Part shown: in pieces, positions 18,138-26,673 of the stretch
How the letters are laid out: each line of letters begins with the position of its first letter
Numbering within the stretch: position 1 is the first letter of the stretch
Origin: DASUPK01 sp963747425
GTDB lineage: Bacteria > Actinomycetota > Thermoleophilia > Solirubrobacterales > 70-9
Assembly: GCA_963747425.1 (NCBI GenBank)
Contig: CAVVFJ010000011.1
Span: forward strand, 1 to 64,000
Direction of reading: 5' to 3'
Length of the DNA: 64,000 nucleotides
Program-made: the position numbers and the translations under genes
The notes under the pieces: model-generated
What the model saw: the letters and a program-made list of their open reading frames with translations, nothing else
The model's database searches: none
Told to the model about the DNA's origin: nothing

Positions 18138-18581
18138 ATGACTTACAAACTCTTGAAAGCCGGGGACGCCTTCTGGCGTCCCTCGAACCAGATGAAGGTC
18201 GAGAACACGGACCTCGCCAAGCAGCTCGAGGCCGAGACGCTCGGCGCGCGCCTCTGGCGGCTTCATCCCGGCCAGGCGAGCACCTGGCACCGGCACTTCG
18301 AGACGCACGAGCTCTACGTGCTGCTCGAGGGCGAGGGCAGGGTGCGGGTCGACGACGAGGTGCTGACGCTGACGCCGATGTCGGCGCTGCTCGTCGAGCC
18401 GGAGCACGCCCGCCAGCTCTTCAACGACACCGACATGGACGCTCTCTGGCTGGTGGTGGGTGCCCCGCGCGAGGGCGTCAGCAGCACGCTCGAGATGAGC
18501 GAGGAGCAGCTCGCCGCCATGTATCCCGACGGGCCCAAGGCGCTGCCCCCGGAGCTGGGAGGCGGTCAATTCGAGGGCTGA
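18138..18581 (+). CDS. Small cupin-domain protein
   Basis: A 147-residue single-domain cupin. The two cupin motifs are visible: HRHFETHELYVLLEGEG (metal-ligand pattern His-X-His...Glu) and, later, PEHARQLFNDTD with the second His. Such proteins bind a metal and a small ligand; the exact activity cannot be read. ATG 18138 gives the natural domain start (TYKLLKAGDAFWRPSNQM); a GTG at 18096 would add 14 unrelated residues. It lies between the protease and the cysteine/sulfur genes, with a likely promoter between it and the rhodanese gene, so membership in either unit is unclear. Confidence 0.82.
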   Translation: MTYKLLKAGDAFWRPSNQMKVENTDLAKQLEAETLGARLWRLHPGQASTWHRHFETHELYVLLEGEGRVRVDDEVLTLTPMSALLVEPEHARQLFNDTDMDALWLVVGAPREGVSSTLEMSEEQLAAMYPDGPKALPPELGGGQFEG

Positions 18582-18588
18582 TCACGGC

Positions 18589-18604
18589 TATACTTCTTGA
18601 AGAT
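18589..18604 (+). promoter_or_regulatory. Likely -10 box (TATACT) with small inverted repeat before rhodanese operon
   Basis: TATACT (18589-18594) lies 36 bases before ATG 18631. It overlaps CTTC-TT-GAAG, a short inverted repeat. A related element (ACTTCA-N5-TGAAGT) overlaps the -10 region of cysM. A shared regulator is possible but unproven. Confidence 0.45.
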
Positions 18605-18630
18605 ATGAAATCGGATCAGGATTTGGGAAT

Positions 18631-19095
18631 ATGAGCTCCGTGGAGATGCCCCGCAAATACGTGCCCCCGCCGCTCGAGCTGGTCAAGAGCCGGATCGAGG
18701 AGCTGATCCCGCCCGCCGCGAAGGAGGAGATCGAACGCGGCGCCATCCTGATCGACGTTCGCGATCCCGAGCGCTACGACGCCGGGCACCTGGCGGGCGC
18801 GGTCAACGTCCCCGCCGGCGACAGCGCCCGCGACGCCCACGACGCCGCCTACGTGGAGGCGATCGAGGAGGCCGGGGCGGGCCCGGATGATCGGGTGATC
18901 CTGGTCTGCGGCGAGGGGAACCGGTCGGCCCGCGCCGCCGACGCACTCCAGAACGAGCACGACTTCAAGCACGTGGCCTCAATCATCGGAGGATCGAAGC
19001 TCTGGAACGAGCTCTCCTATCCCATCGAAGGGGAGATCGCGATCGGCGACGAAGAGGCCGAGACACACTTGGAAGGCGAGGAGGACACAACCTGA
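18631..19095 (+). CDS. Single-domain rhodanese sulfurtransferase
   Basis: A 154-residue rhodanese that would carry sulfane sulfur as a persulfide on Cys93 in the loop CGEGNRSA. The fold begins at GAILIDVRDPERYDAGHL and ends at GGSKLWNEL. The C-terminal tail is acidic and may be disordered. It starts the operon rhodanese, rhodanese-E1, cysO; its TGA overlaps the next ATG (TGATG at 19093-19097), so the two are translationally coupled. Together they could supply sulfur to the CysO C-terminus (inference). No frame damage. Confidence 0.92.
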   Translation: MSSVEMPRKYVPPPLELVKSRIEELIPPAAKEEIERGAILIDVRDPERYDAGHLAGAVNVPAGDSARDAHDAAYVEAIEEAGAGPDDRVILVCGEGNRSARAADALQNEHDFKHVASIIGGSKLWNELSYPIEGEIAIGDEEAETHLEGEEDTT

Positions 19096-20264
19096 TGGCC
19101 ACCACCGAGACGATCGAGCAGGTCAAGGAGCGGATCGAGGAGGTCGACCCGGCCGAGGCCCTGGAGGAGCTCAAGGGCGAGGGCGTTGCCCTGATCGACA
19201 CCCGCGAGCCCTACGAGCACCTCGAGGCCCATCTCGAAGGTGCCGAGCTGGTTCGCCCCGCCGACGTCGTCGACCGCATCGAGGACGTCGTCCCCGATCA
19301 CTCGCAGCGGGTGCTCCTCTACTGCGCATCCGGCAACCGCTCCGCCCGCGCCGCCGACGAGCTGCGCGAGCTCGGCTACGAGAACGCCGCGTCCGTGCGC
19401 GGCGGGATCAAGGCCTGGGAGGCCGAGGGCCTTCCGGTCGTGATGGCGGAGGGCATGACTCCCGAGCAGCGCAACCGCTACTCCCGCCACACCCTGCTTC
19501 CCGAGGTGGGCGTCGAGGGACAGCTCAAGATGCTGAACGCCAAGGTCCTGCTGGTCGGCGCCGGCGGCCTGGGCGCACCGTCCGCGCTCTATCTGGCCGC
19601 GGCCGGCATCGGCACGCTGGGCCTGGTCGACGACGACGAGGTCGACGAGTCGAACCTGCAGCGCCAGGTGATCCACAACACCGAGCGGATCGGCCAGCCC
19701 AAGACGGAGTCGGCGCGCAAGACGATCGAGGCGCTGAACCCCGACGTCGACGTCATCGAGCACCGGACCCGGCTCGACGCCTCCAACATCATCGACATCA
19801 TCTAGGACTACGACGTGATCGTCGACGGGGCGGACAACTTCCCGACCCGGTACCTCCTGAACGACGCGTCGGTGCGGCTGCGCAAGCCGGTCGTCTCCGC
19901 CTCGATCCTCGCCTTCGACGGGCAGATCTCGACCTTCGTCCCCTTCGAGGGCCCCTGCTACCGCTGCCTGTATCCGACGCCGCCCCCGGCCGAGCTCGCC
20001 CCGAGCTGCGGCGCCGCCGGCGTGCTCGGCGTGATGGCGGGCGTGATGGGCCTGCTGCAGGCGAACGAGGTCATCAAGCTCGTGGTCGGCATCGGCGAGC
20101 CGCTGATCGGTCGCCTGCTGCTCTACGACTCGCTCGGCACGCACTTCACCGAGCTCAAGGTCCGCCGCGACCCCGAGTGCCCGATCTGCGGCCCGAACGC
20201 CGAGGAGATCCCGGAGTCGGAGATGGGCAAGTTCCCCGACTACGAGCTCTTCTGCGCAGCCTGA
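19095..20264 (+). CDS. Rhodanese-MoeB/ThiF fusion, E1-like CysO-activating enzyme (in-frame TAG)
   Basis: A 389-codon fusion. Residues 1-115 form a rhodanese with Cys77 in YCASGNRSA. Residues 120-389 form a MoeB/ThiF-type adenylyltransferase with nucleotide-binding GAGGLG (155-160), the segment DDDEVDESNLQRQV, and the zinc cysteines CYRC and CPIC. It would adenylate the C-terminal glycine of CysO and replace AMP with sulfur. Known MoeZ proteins carry the rhodanese at the C-terminus; here it is at the N-terminus. Codon 237 is TAG (19803-19805), in a conserved stretch (NIIDII-stop-DYDVIVDGADNF) with the frame unchanged after it. This is a sequencing error or a recent nonsense change. Confidence 0.88.
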
Positions 20265-20289
20265 GCGCGGCCCGGTAGGTTTCCCGCCC

Positions 20290-20562
20290 ATGCCGACGAT
20301 CAAGGTGCCACCGGTGCTGCGCCCGCAGACGGGCGGCGAGGCTGAGGTCAGGGTCGACGGTGACAACGTCGGCGACGCGCTCCGGGCTCTCGCCGAGCGC
20401 TACCCCGAGACGAAGGACCAGCTCTTCTCGCCCGAGGGTGAGCTCAACCGCTACGTCAACGTCTATCTGAACGACGAGGACGTCCGGGTATTGGACGGTC
20501 TCGACACCGCCGCCGGGGATTCCGACACCGTGGTCATCCTGCCGGCGATGGCGGGCGGCTGA
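20290..20562 (+). CDS. cysO: CysO/ThiS/MoaD-like sulfur-carrier protein
   Basis: A 90-residue ubiquitin-fold protein ending in Gly-Gly (LPAMAGG), the tail that becomes a thiocarboxylate. It opens with the first strand IKVPPVLRPQTGG, as in mycobacterial CysO, and has the helix DALRALAERYPETKDQL. It follows the E1 gene by 25 bases. CysO delivers sulfur to CysM to make CysO-cysteine, which Mec then cleaves; both of those genes are present, but 31-35 kb away in the window. MoaD-type use in molybdopterin synthesis is less likely, because no other molybdopterin gene is present. Confidence 0.9.
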   Translation: MPTIKVPPVLRPQTGGEAEVRVDGDNVGDALRALAERYPETKDQLFSPEGELNRYVNVYLNDEDVRVLDGLDTAAGDSDTVVILPAMAGG

Positions 20563-20592
20563 GCGGGCTGACCGCCCCCGAATCCCCAGGGG

Positions 20593-21681
20593 CTAGGGCG
20601 TCCCCCCGGTCAGCCGGGTGAAGGCGCTCCAGGCGGGCTTGGGCTTCAGGTCGGCGTTGAACAGGCCCGTGTACTGGAACCAGATCCCGCCGCGCGGGAT
20701 GTCGCGCCACGAGTACCAGATCACTCCTTGGATCTTGTACCGCTTGCGGTTATGCGCCAGCAGCTTGTAGGTCTGGCGCAGGTACTGCGCCTGGCGCCGC
20801 CGCGACACCGTCAGCGCTGTCCGGGGGCCTCCGGTGGCCCAGCCGACCTCGGTGAGCCAGAGCTTTGCCTTCTTGTCCTTGTGCCGGGCCATGGTCCGGC
20901 GCCAGTCCCTGACGCGGTCCAGGGCCTGCCTCGGCGTGGTCGAGTACGGGTGCAGCGCCGTTGCGTCGAAGAGCCTCTTTCCCCCGCTCCGGTAGATCCC
21001 ATCCAGGAAGCGGTCACCGTCCATCGAATGCTTGAAGCGCGGGGTGGGGAAGAGCCCCGCGAGCACGATCTTCGCGCCCGGGTCGCCGCTCTTGATCCCG
21101 GCGTGGAACTTCTTCAGCAGCCGGACGTACTGCTTCGGATTCGGCTTGCGGTACCAGAAGCTCGGCGAGTTGACCTCGTTCCAGAGCTGCCACCAGACCA
21201 CCGGGACTTGCGGCACGTTCGGGTGCTCCGCCCAGAAGATGCCGTCATGGCCGTAGCGCTGGGCGGCGGCCGCCACGAAGTTCCGGAAGTCGGCCCAGTG
21301 CTTCTTCCCGGGAGGCAGGTTGGGGCGCTGCGCCACCCAGGGCGGCGAGCCGTAGACCGTCGGCAGCACCCTGATCCCGTTCGCCGCCGCCGCCTCGACG
21401 ATCTGGTCGTAGTGGCTCCAGTCGTAGGGAGCTCCGCCGCTTGGCTGGACCGCTCCCCAGTAGAGGTTGATGCGCAGCGTGCCCAGGCGGGCGGCGCCCA
21501 TCCGATTGACCTCGTTGGGGCTCGGATCGTCCGCCGGGATCAGGCCATAGAACGCCCGCGGCGCCGCGTGCGCTGCGGTAGGGCCTCCCAAGGAGACCAG
21601 GAGGCCTGCCAGGAGCGCGATCAGGCACGCCCTGTGCGCCCAGGACCTGCAGGCAGGAGTGTCGAGGTGAGATCTGGTCAC
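20593..21681 (-). CDS. Secreted clan-A glycoside hydrolase, paralog 1
   Basis: A 362-residue exported (beta/alpha)8-barrel hydrolase, like GH5/GH39 enzymes. A signal peptide (hydrophobic 18-32, ending AAHAA) precedes PRAFYGLIP. The proton donor is Glu169 in QLWNEVNSP and the nucleophile is Glu278 in LWLTEVGWATGG, the two clan-A glutamates. The C-terminus is AFTRLTGGTP. It is about half identical by eye to the next gene and related to a third paralog at 48.0-49.1 kb. It sits at the left edge of the polysaccharide locus, so trimming of that glycan is plausible. The linkage it cuts cannot be inferred. Confidence 0.88.
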   Translation of the reverse strand: MTRSHLDTPACRSWAHRACLIALLAGLLVSLGGPTAAHAAPRAFYGLIPADDPSPNEVNRMGAARLGTLRINLYWGAVQPSGGAPYDWSHYDQIVEAAAANGIRVLPTVYGSPPWVAQRPNLPPGKKHWADFRNFVAAAAQRYGHDGIFWAEHPNVPQVPVVWWQLWNEVNSPSFWYRKPNPKQYVRLLKKFHAGIKSGDPGAKIVLAGLFPTPRFKHSMDGDRFLDGIYRSGGKRLFDATALHPYSTTPRQALDRVRDWRRTMARHKDKKAKLWLTEVGWATGGPRTALTVSRRRQAQYLRQTYKLLAHNRKRYKIQGVIWYSWRDIPRGGIWFQYTGLFNADLKPKPAWSAFTRLTGGTP

Positions 21682-21767
21682 GGTTCGGAGAACACGCGCG
21701 AGCCGGGCCAGTTGCGATGGCGCGGCCGGGCGGTTTCGCCAGGTCTGCCGTCAGCGCCGCCTCGACG

Positions 21768-22817
21768 TCAGGGCGTCCCCCCGGTCAACCGGGTGAAGGC
21801 GCTCCAGGCGGGCTTCGGGTCGAAGTCAGCCGTGAACAGCCCCGTGTGCTGGAACCAGATTCCACCGTTGATGTCCCGCCACGAGTACCAGATCACGCCG
21901 GCGATCTTGAACTTCTTGCGATTCGCCGCCATCAGCTTGAAGGTCTTGCGGAGATCCTTGGCCTGCTTCTGGGGTGAGACGACCAGCGCCGTCGGCGGGT
22001 TGCCGCCTGTGGCCCAGCCGATTTCGGTGATCCACAGCGGGGTGCGCTTGTCCTTGTAGCGGGCCATGATCTTGCGCGTGTCCTTGACCGCTTTCAGGGC
22101 GTCGCGCGGCGTGCTCGCGTAGGGATGCATGGCAACGGCATCGAAGAGGCGCTTCGACCCCTTGGTCTTGTAGATGCCGGGCAGGAAGCGGTCGAGCGGA
22201 ATTCCGTGCTTCACCCTTGGCGTCCTGAAGAGCCCGGCCAGCACCACCTTCGCCGAGGGGTCGCCGGCCCTGATGCCGGCGCTGAACTTCCGCAGGAACT
22301 TCACGTACTTCTTGGGGTTGGGCTTCCCGACCCAGAAGCTGGGCGAGTTGACCTCGTTCCAGAGCTGCCAGTAGATGACCGGCAGCCTCGGGATGGTCGG
22401 GTTCTCCGACCAGAAGGTGCCGTTGGCGCCGTAGCGGGCCGCAGCGGCCTGCACGAACGTCCTGAATTCGGCCATGTGCGCCTTGGTGGGCGGATTGTTC
22501 GTCCTGTTCGCCGCCCATGACGGGGAGCTGAACACCGTCGGCAGCACGCGGATCCCATTCTTGGCCGCCTCGCCGATGATCGCGTCGTAGTGGCTGAAGT
22601 CGAGGGGCGCGCCGGCACTGGGCTGGACGGCTCCCCAGACGAAGTTGATCCGGAGCGTCCCCACCTTGCCGGCGCCCATCCGGGCGATCTCGGTCGAGTC
22701 GGGGTCGTTGGCCGGGATCACCCCGTAGAACGCGCGGGGCGCGGCGGCGCTCGCATGCGGGGCGAGCACGAGGCAAATCAGCAGGGTCGTCGCGATGACG
22801 AGGCGGCGCACGGTCAC
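21768..22817 (-). CDS. Secreted clan-A glycoside hydrolase, paralog 2
   Basis: A 349-residue paralog of the preceding hydrolase. The signal peptide is residues 1-25 (LVIATTLLICLVLAPHASA). Catalytic glutamates are Glu155 (QLWNEVNSP) and Glu265 (LWITEIGWATGG). The same opening PRAFYGVIPA and the same end FTRLTGGTP show recent duplication. The two genes are in one direction, 86 bases apart, with nothing recognisable between them. The upstream neighbour on this strand is a secreted, membrane-anchored Ser/Gly-rich protein 10 bases away, so all three may be one transcript. Confidence 0.88.
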   Translation of the reverse strand: MTVRRLVIATTLLICLVLAPHASAAAPRAFYGVIPANDPDSTEIARMGAGKVGTLRINFVWGAVQPSAGAPLDFSHYDAIIGEAAKNGIRVLPTVFSSPSWAANRTNNPPTKAHMAEFRTFVQAAAARYGANGTFWSENPTIPRLPVIYWQLWNEVNSPSFWVGKPNPKKYVKFLRKFSAGIRAGDPSAKVVLAGLFRTPRVKHGIPLDRFLPGIYKTKGSKRLFDAVAMHPYASTPRDALKAVKDTRKIMARYKDKRTPLWITEIGWATGGNPPTALVVSPQKQAKDLRKTFKLMAANRKKFKIAGVIWYSWRDINGGIWFQHTGLFTADFDPKPAWSAFTRLTGGTP

Positions 22818-22827
22818 TCTCCTTGTG

Positions 22828-23337
22828 TTAGGCGGCTTTGTCCCGGCCGGTGATGATCTCGCCGTCCGGTGTTCGAGGGCCGCGGGCGCCGGGGGCGCCT
22901 GGGTTGGTCTGGGGCTCGGGTTCGCCCTCGCCGTCGCCGAGCTGCCTGCGCCGCAGGGTCATCCCCACGGCCGCGGCGATCACGGCGGCGATCATCAGCA
23001 GGACGATCGGGTTGAGCAGGATGCTCCCGGAGGAATCGCCACCGCCACCCGATCCGGAACCTCCGACGGGCACGCCCAGCTTCGCGGCGTCGTCCTTCTT
23101 CTTGCCTTTGCCGTTGCCGTTGCCGTTGGTGGTGTCCTGTGAGCCCTTCTTGCTCCCTTGTGGCAGGGTGGTCTCTCCGGATCCGCCACTGGCGGAGTGG
23201 GCGGTGCCGCTCCCGCCCGCACTCGGGACCTTGGGCAGGTATTCGTCCCCGGCCGGGCCGGCCAGGGCGACGGGTGCGAGGGCAAGCGAGAACGCCGCCC
23301 CCGCAATCAGTGCTTTGACTGTCATGCGGGCGCTCAT
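22828..23337 (-). CDS. Exported Ser/Gly-rich protein with C-terminal membrane anchor
   Basis: About 169 residues from the start at 23337 (MSARMTVKALIAG). There is a signal peptide (KALIAGAAFSLALAPVALAG), then a low-complexity Gly/Ser/Asn/Lys region (residues about 35-105), one membrane helix (PIVLLMIAAVIAAAVGMTL) and an acidic/polar cytoplasmic tail. This is the layout of actinobacterial surface proteins tethered by a C-terminal helix. A start at 23325 is equally possible; neither has a clear ribosome site. Function unknown. It faces the Wzy-like gene across 57 bases. Confidence 0.7.
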   Translation of the reverse strand: MSARMTVKALIAGAAFSLALAPVALAGPAGDEYLPKVPSAGGSGTAHSASGGSGETTLPQGSKKGSQDTTNGNGNGKGKKKDDAAKLGVPVGGSGSGGGGDSSGSILLNPIVLLMIAAVIAAAVGMTLRRRQLGDGEGEPEPQTNPGAPGARGPRTPDGEIITGRDKAA

Positions 23338-23393
23338 ACGGAATTGTGAGGGGGCGAAGATACTGCCTTCCCCGCCAGACTGCGTTCGAATCC

Positions 23394-25265
23394 ATGATTT
23401 CAACGATCAGACAACACGCAGGCGCCGCATTGGTTGCGGCGGCGATCGTGATTGCCGCCTTTGCGCAGGGCCTATTCGACCCCACGGGTTACGCAGCCGC
23501 CTCGATCGTGATCTGGGCCGCGGTCGTGGCGGGGCTGGTGGCGCGCGCCCTGCCGTCCGCCCCCGTCGGCTGGCTCGCGGCGGCGGCCGGGCTCTGCCTC
23601 GCGGCCACCGCGGTGCTCGCGACCGCCTCGGTGGCTTGGGCGAGCGACCAGGGCCGCGCTTTCGACGAGGCGGTCAGGGTCTCGTTCTATCTCGGGCTCT
23701 TCGTGATCGCCGTCTGCACCGCGAACCGAGGCGGCCGGGCTCAGTGGCTCGGGGGGCTGGCCGGCGGCCTGGGCGTCGTCGCCGTGATCGCGCTCTTCTC
23801 GTATCTGCAGCCTGGCATCCTCGACAGCGGAGTCAGCGACGTCCCGAACGCGGCGGGCCGCCTTTCGTACCCGATCGGCTACTGGAACGGGACCGCCGCT
23901 CTGCTGGCGGCCGCGGCAACGCTGCTCGCCTACGGCGGCGTAAAGGGGCCGACCCGGGCCCTGCGGGCCGCCGCGACGGCGGCGATCCCGCTGGCCACGC
24001 TCGGCATCTGGCTCGCAAGCTCCAGAGGAGGCGGGGCCGCCGTCGTGATCGCATGGGCCGTCCTGGTGGCGGCGTCACCCGATCGCGCCCGGCAGCTCCT
24101 GACCATCGCGATCGGGGTGCTGGGTGCCGCGGTGCTGATCCTCGCGTCGGAGCAGATGCACGCGCTGACGAGCGGCGTCGTCGACTCGGCCAAGCGGGAC
24201 GACGGAGATCTCATGTCCGCGCTGTGCGTGGCGGTGGCGGCGATCACCGGCGCCATCGCCTGGTGGGCGGATGGATGGAGGCCCACGATCCGGATCTCGC
24301 GCCCGGTCGGCGTTGCCCTGGGCGTGGTGACGATCGCCGCGATCGCCGGCGGAGCGATAGCCGCTCATCCCGCCGATCGGTTTCGCGAGTTCGAGAGGGC
24401 GCCGGACGCGCGTGCAGGGATCCCGGTCGGAGCCGCCGACCTGAGCTCGAATGGACGCTGGCAGTTCTGGGGCGAGGCGCTCGACGCCTTCGAGAGCAGT
24501 CCGGTCGGCGGCGTGGGAGCGGGCGGGTACGAGGGCTGGTGGGGCCAGCATGCGAGCGTGCCGCTGTTCGTCCGCAACGCTCACTCCCTTCCCCTGCAGC
24601 AGGCCGCCGAGCTGGGAATCCCCGGGATCGCACTCTTCCTCGGGTTCGTGGGGGCCTTGGCGCTCGCGGGGTGGCGCCGCCTCCGTGAGGGCCTCGAGGG
24701 GGACGCCGGGATTCTGGTCGCGGTGATCGCAGCCGGGGCCGTGGGGGCGGCCGTCGACTGGACCTGGGAGTTCCCGGCGGTGTTCGGCCCCGCGGTCGTC
24801 TGCGCGGCCCTGCTCTTGGCGTCGGCCCCGACTCGCCCGCTCGCGCGCGACGGGTACCTCCTCGGCGTGGGCACCGTGGTGGCCGCCTGGGTCGCCATGG
24901 TCGCAGGCGGGCTGGTGGTGCTCACCGAACTTGAGCTGACCCAGAGCAGGGATGCTGCCTCGGCGAACCGGATCGGCGAGGGGATCGATCGGGCGCGCGC
25001 AGCGAAGACCGTTCAGCCCTGGTCGTCGGAGCCGTACACGCAGCTGGCGCTGCTGGAGGCGGATCGCGGCGACATCTCGCAGGCGCTCGCCTACCTCAAG
25101 CAGGCGGAGGCGCGCGACTCTGAGGATTGGCGCCTGTCCTTGATTGAGGCTAATCTCCTACTGACGCGAGGAGATCGGGCAGGGGCCCATACGGCAATCG
25201 CGCGGGCTCAGAGCCTGAGCCCGGTTCCGTTGACGGTGAGGACGCGTCCGACCAGACAGGGATGA
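23394..25265 (+). CDS. O-antigen ligase/polymerase-like (Wzy/WaaL) membrane protein
   Basis: A large membrane protein of about 623 residues with at least ten hydrophobic helices. The conserved Wzy_C region reads SSNGRWQFWGEALDAF, then GVGAGGYEGWW and RNAHSLPLQQAAELG, which carries the functional Arg and His of O-antigen ligases. The C-terminal 100 residues are soluble and helical, resembling TPR repeats (PYTQLALLEADRGDISQAL). It would polymerise repeat units or ligate glycans on the outer face of the membrane. I start it at ATG 23394 because the segment upstream does not look coding; no ribosome site decides it. First gene of the rightward set that continues into the initiating transferase. 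Confidence 0.84.
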   Translation: MISTIRQHAGAALVAAAIVIAAFAQGLFDPTGYAAASIVIWAAVVAGLVARALPSAPVGWLAAAAGLCLAATAVLATASVAWASDQGRAFDEAVRVSFYLGLFVIAVCTANRGGRAQWLGGLAGGLGVVAVIALFSYLQPGILDSGVSDVPNAAGRLSYPIGYWNGTAALLAAAATLLAYGGVKGPTRALRAAATAAIPLATLGIWLASSRGGGAAVVIAWAVLVAASPDRARQLLTIAIGVLGAAVLILASEQMHALTSGVVDSAKRDDGDLMSALCVAVAAITGAIAWWADGWRPTIRISRPVGVALGVVTIAAIAGGAIAAHPADRFREFERAPDARAGIPVGAADLSSNGRWQFWGEALDAFESSPVGGVGAGGYEGWWGQHASVPLFVRNAHSLPLQQAAELGIPGIALFLGFVGALALAGWRRLREGLEGDAGILVAVIAAGAVGAAVDWTWEFPAVFGPAVVCAALLLASAPTRPLARDGYLLGVGTVVAAWVAMVAGGLVVLTELELTQSRDAASANRIGEGIDRARAAKTVQPWSSEPYTQLALLEADRGDISQALAYLKQAEARDSEDWRLSLIEANLLLTRGDRAGAHTAIARAQSLSPVPLTVRTRPTRQG

Positions 25266-25287
25266 GCCGGAAGAGAGCAGAGCAGCG

Positions 25288-26673
25288 TTGAGTCCAGCAG
25301 AAGCCCGCACCAAGGCGCCCGTAAGCGACTTCCTCGACTCCAAGTCCGTGCGGCGGGCCCTGGTCGAGGCGTCCGCACACTCCACCCCCCAGCCGCGGTG
25401 GTGGCGCGACGTCCGCCGCCGCCGGCTCCTTGCCCTTGCGGACTGCTGCGCGGTCGGCCTCGGACTGGCGCTCGCATTGCCGCCGGAGCGCGCCATCTGG
25501 ATGCTGGCCTTCCTGCCGGCCTGGATTCTGGTCGCGAAGCTGGCCGGCCTCTACGACGCCGACCACCAGGTGATGCGTCACCTGACGGTGGACGAGGCCC
25601 CCGTGATCTTCGCCTGGGGCGTAATCGGGGCTGTGGCCGCGAGCCTGCTCGGCGGACTCACCCCGGCCGGATCCCTCAGCACCGGTGAGCTTGCGTTGAC
25701 GGCGGGGGTGACGATCGTCGCGGATTTCGTCCTGCGGGTCGCCGCCAGAGCCGCGTGGCGGGCAAGCACGCCGCCCGAACGCGCGCTGATCGTCGGCGAT
25801 CACAGCCTCGCGCACGCCATGCGCCGGAAGATCGTCCTGTTCGCCGATCTGCACATGTCATCGGTCGAGCCTGGGGACTACGCCCGCGGCATCGACCGGG
25901 TGGTTCTCGCACACGAGCGGATCGACGCAGGTGAGATCGCCGTGATCTCGGAGCTCTGCCACCGGCAGGGGGCCAAGCTCAGCCTGGTCTCTCCGCTGCG
26001 CGGGCAGGCGACTCCACATGAGATCTCTCGCCTGGCGGAGCTGCCGGTGTTCGAGTACCTCACCTCCGACGTCTCCCGCTCGACGATGATGCTGAAGCGG
26101 GTCCTCGACCTGATCGTCGGCATCCCGCTCGCTGTGCTCGCCGCGCCGCTCTTTCCCCTGGTGGCCCTGGCCATCTGGCTCGAGGACCGGGGCCCGATCC
26201 TGTTCGCGCAGCAGCGCGCCGGCTTCCACGGCGAGCCGTTCCGGCTGCTCAAGTTCCGGACCATGCACGTCGGCGCCGACAGCTCGCTCGAGGATCTGCT
26301 GGATGAGCTGCCCGAGCCGATGTTCAAGTTCCGCCATGACCCGCGGGTCACACGCGTGGGGCGGGTGCTGCGCAGGCTCAGCCTCGACGAGCTTCCGCAG
26401 ATCTGGAACCTGCTGCGCGGCGACATGAGCCTGGTCGGGCCGCGGCCCGAGCAGCTCGATCTGGTGGAGCGCTACAGCCCGGAGCACCGCTTCCGGCTGG
26501 ACGTGAAGCCGGGCCTCACCGGCCCGATGCAGGTGCACGGCCGCGGAGAGCTGACCTTCGAGGAGCGTCTGGCGGTCGAGCTCGACTACGTCGAGAACCT
26601 CTCCATGGGCCGCGATCTGCGCATCCTGGCGCTCACCCCCGTGTGCATAATTCGGGGCACCGGAGCCTTCTGA
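25288..26673 (+). CDS. Polyprenyl-phosphate sugar-1-phosphate transferase (WbaP/CpsE type)
   Basis: Initiates glycan assembly by moving a sugar-1-phosphate onto undecaprenyl (or decaprenyl) phosphate. It has 461 residues. The N-terminal half holds four hydrophobic segments and a Rossmann-like part. The catalytic C-terminal domain begins at KRVLDLIVGIPLAVL (about residue 270) and shows LLKFRTMHVGAD, LRRLSLDELPQIWNLL, DMSLVGPRP and KPGLTGPMQV. This is the bacterial sugar transferase signature with its Asp-Glu pair. Start is TTG 25288 with GGAAGAGAG upstream. It follows the Wzy-like gene by 22 bases, in the same direction. Confidence 0.92.
   Translation: MSPAEARTKAPVSDFLDSKSVRRALVEASAHSTPQPRWWRDVRRRRLLALADCCAVGLGLALALPPERAIWMLAFLPAWILVAKLAGLYDADHQVMRHLTVDEAPVIFAWGVIGAVAASLLGGLTPAGSLSTGELALTAGVTIVADFVLRVAARAAWRASTPPERALIVGDHSLAHAMRRKIVLFADLHMSSVEPGDYARGIDRVVLAHERIDAGEIAVISELCHRQGAKLSLVSPLRGQATPHEISRLAELPVFEYLTSDVSRSTMMLKRVLDLIVGIPLAVLAAPLFPLVALAIWLEDRGPILFAQQRAGFHGEPFRLLKFRTMHVGADSSLEDLLDELPEPMFKFRHDPRVTRVGRVLRRLSLDELPQIWNLLRGDMSLVGPRPEQLDLVERYSPEHRFRLDVKPGLTGPMQVHGRGELTFEERLAVELDYVENLSMGRDLRILALTPVCIIRGTGAF

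Noticed and set aside
19803..19805. TAG as pyrrolysine
   Set aside because: No pyl gene is in the window, and the position is not one known to use pyrrolysine.
20562..20593. Bidirectional terminator between cysO and the hydrolase
   Set aside because: GGGCGG and CCGCCC can pair, but with a 13-base loop and no T run; too weak to annotate.
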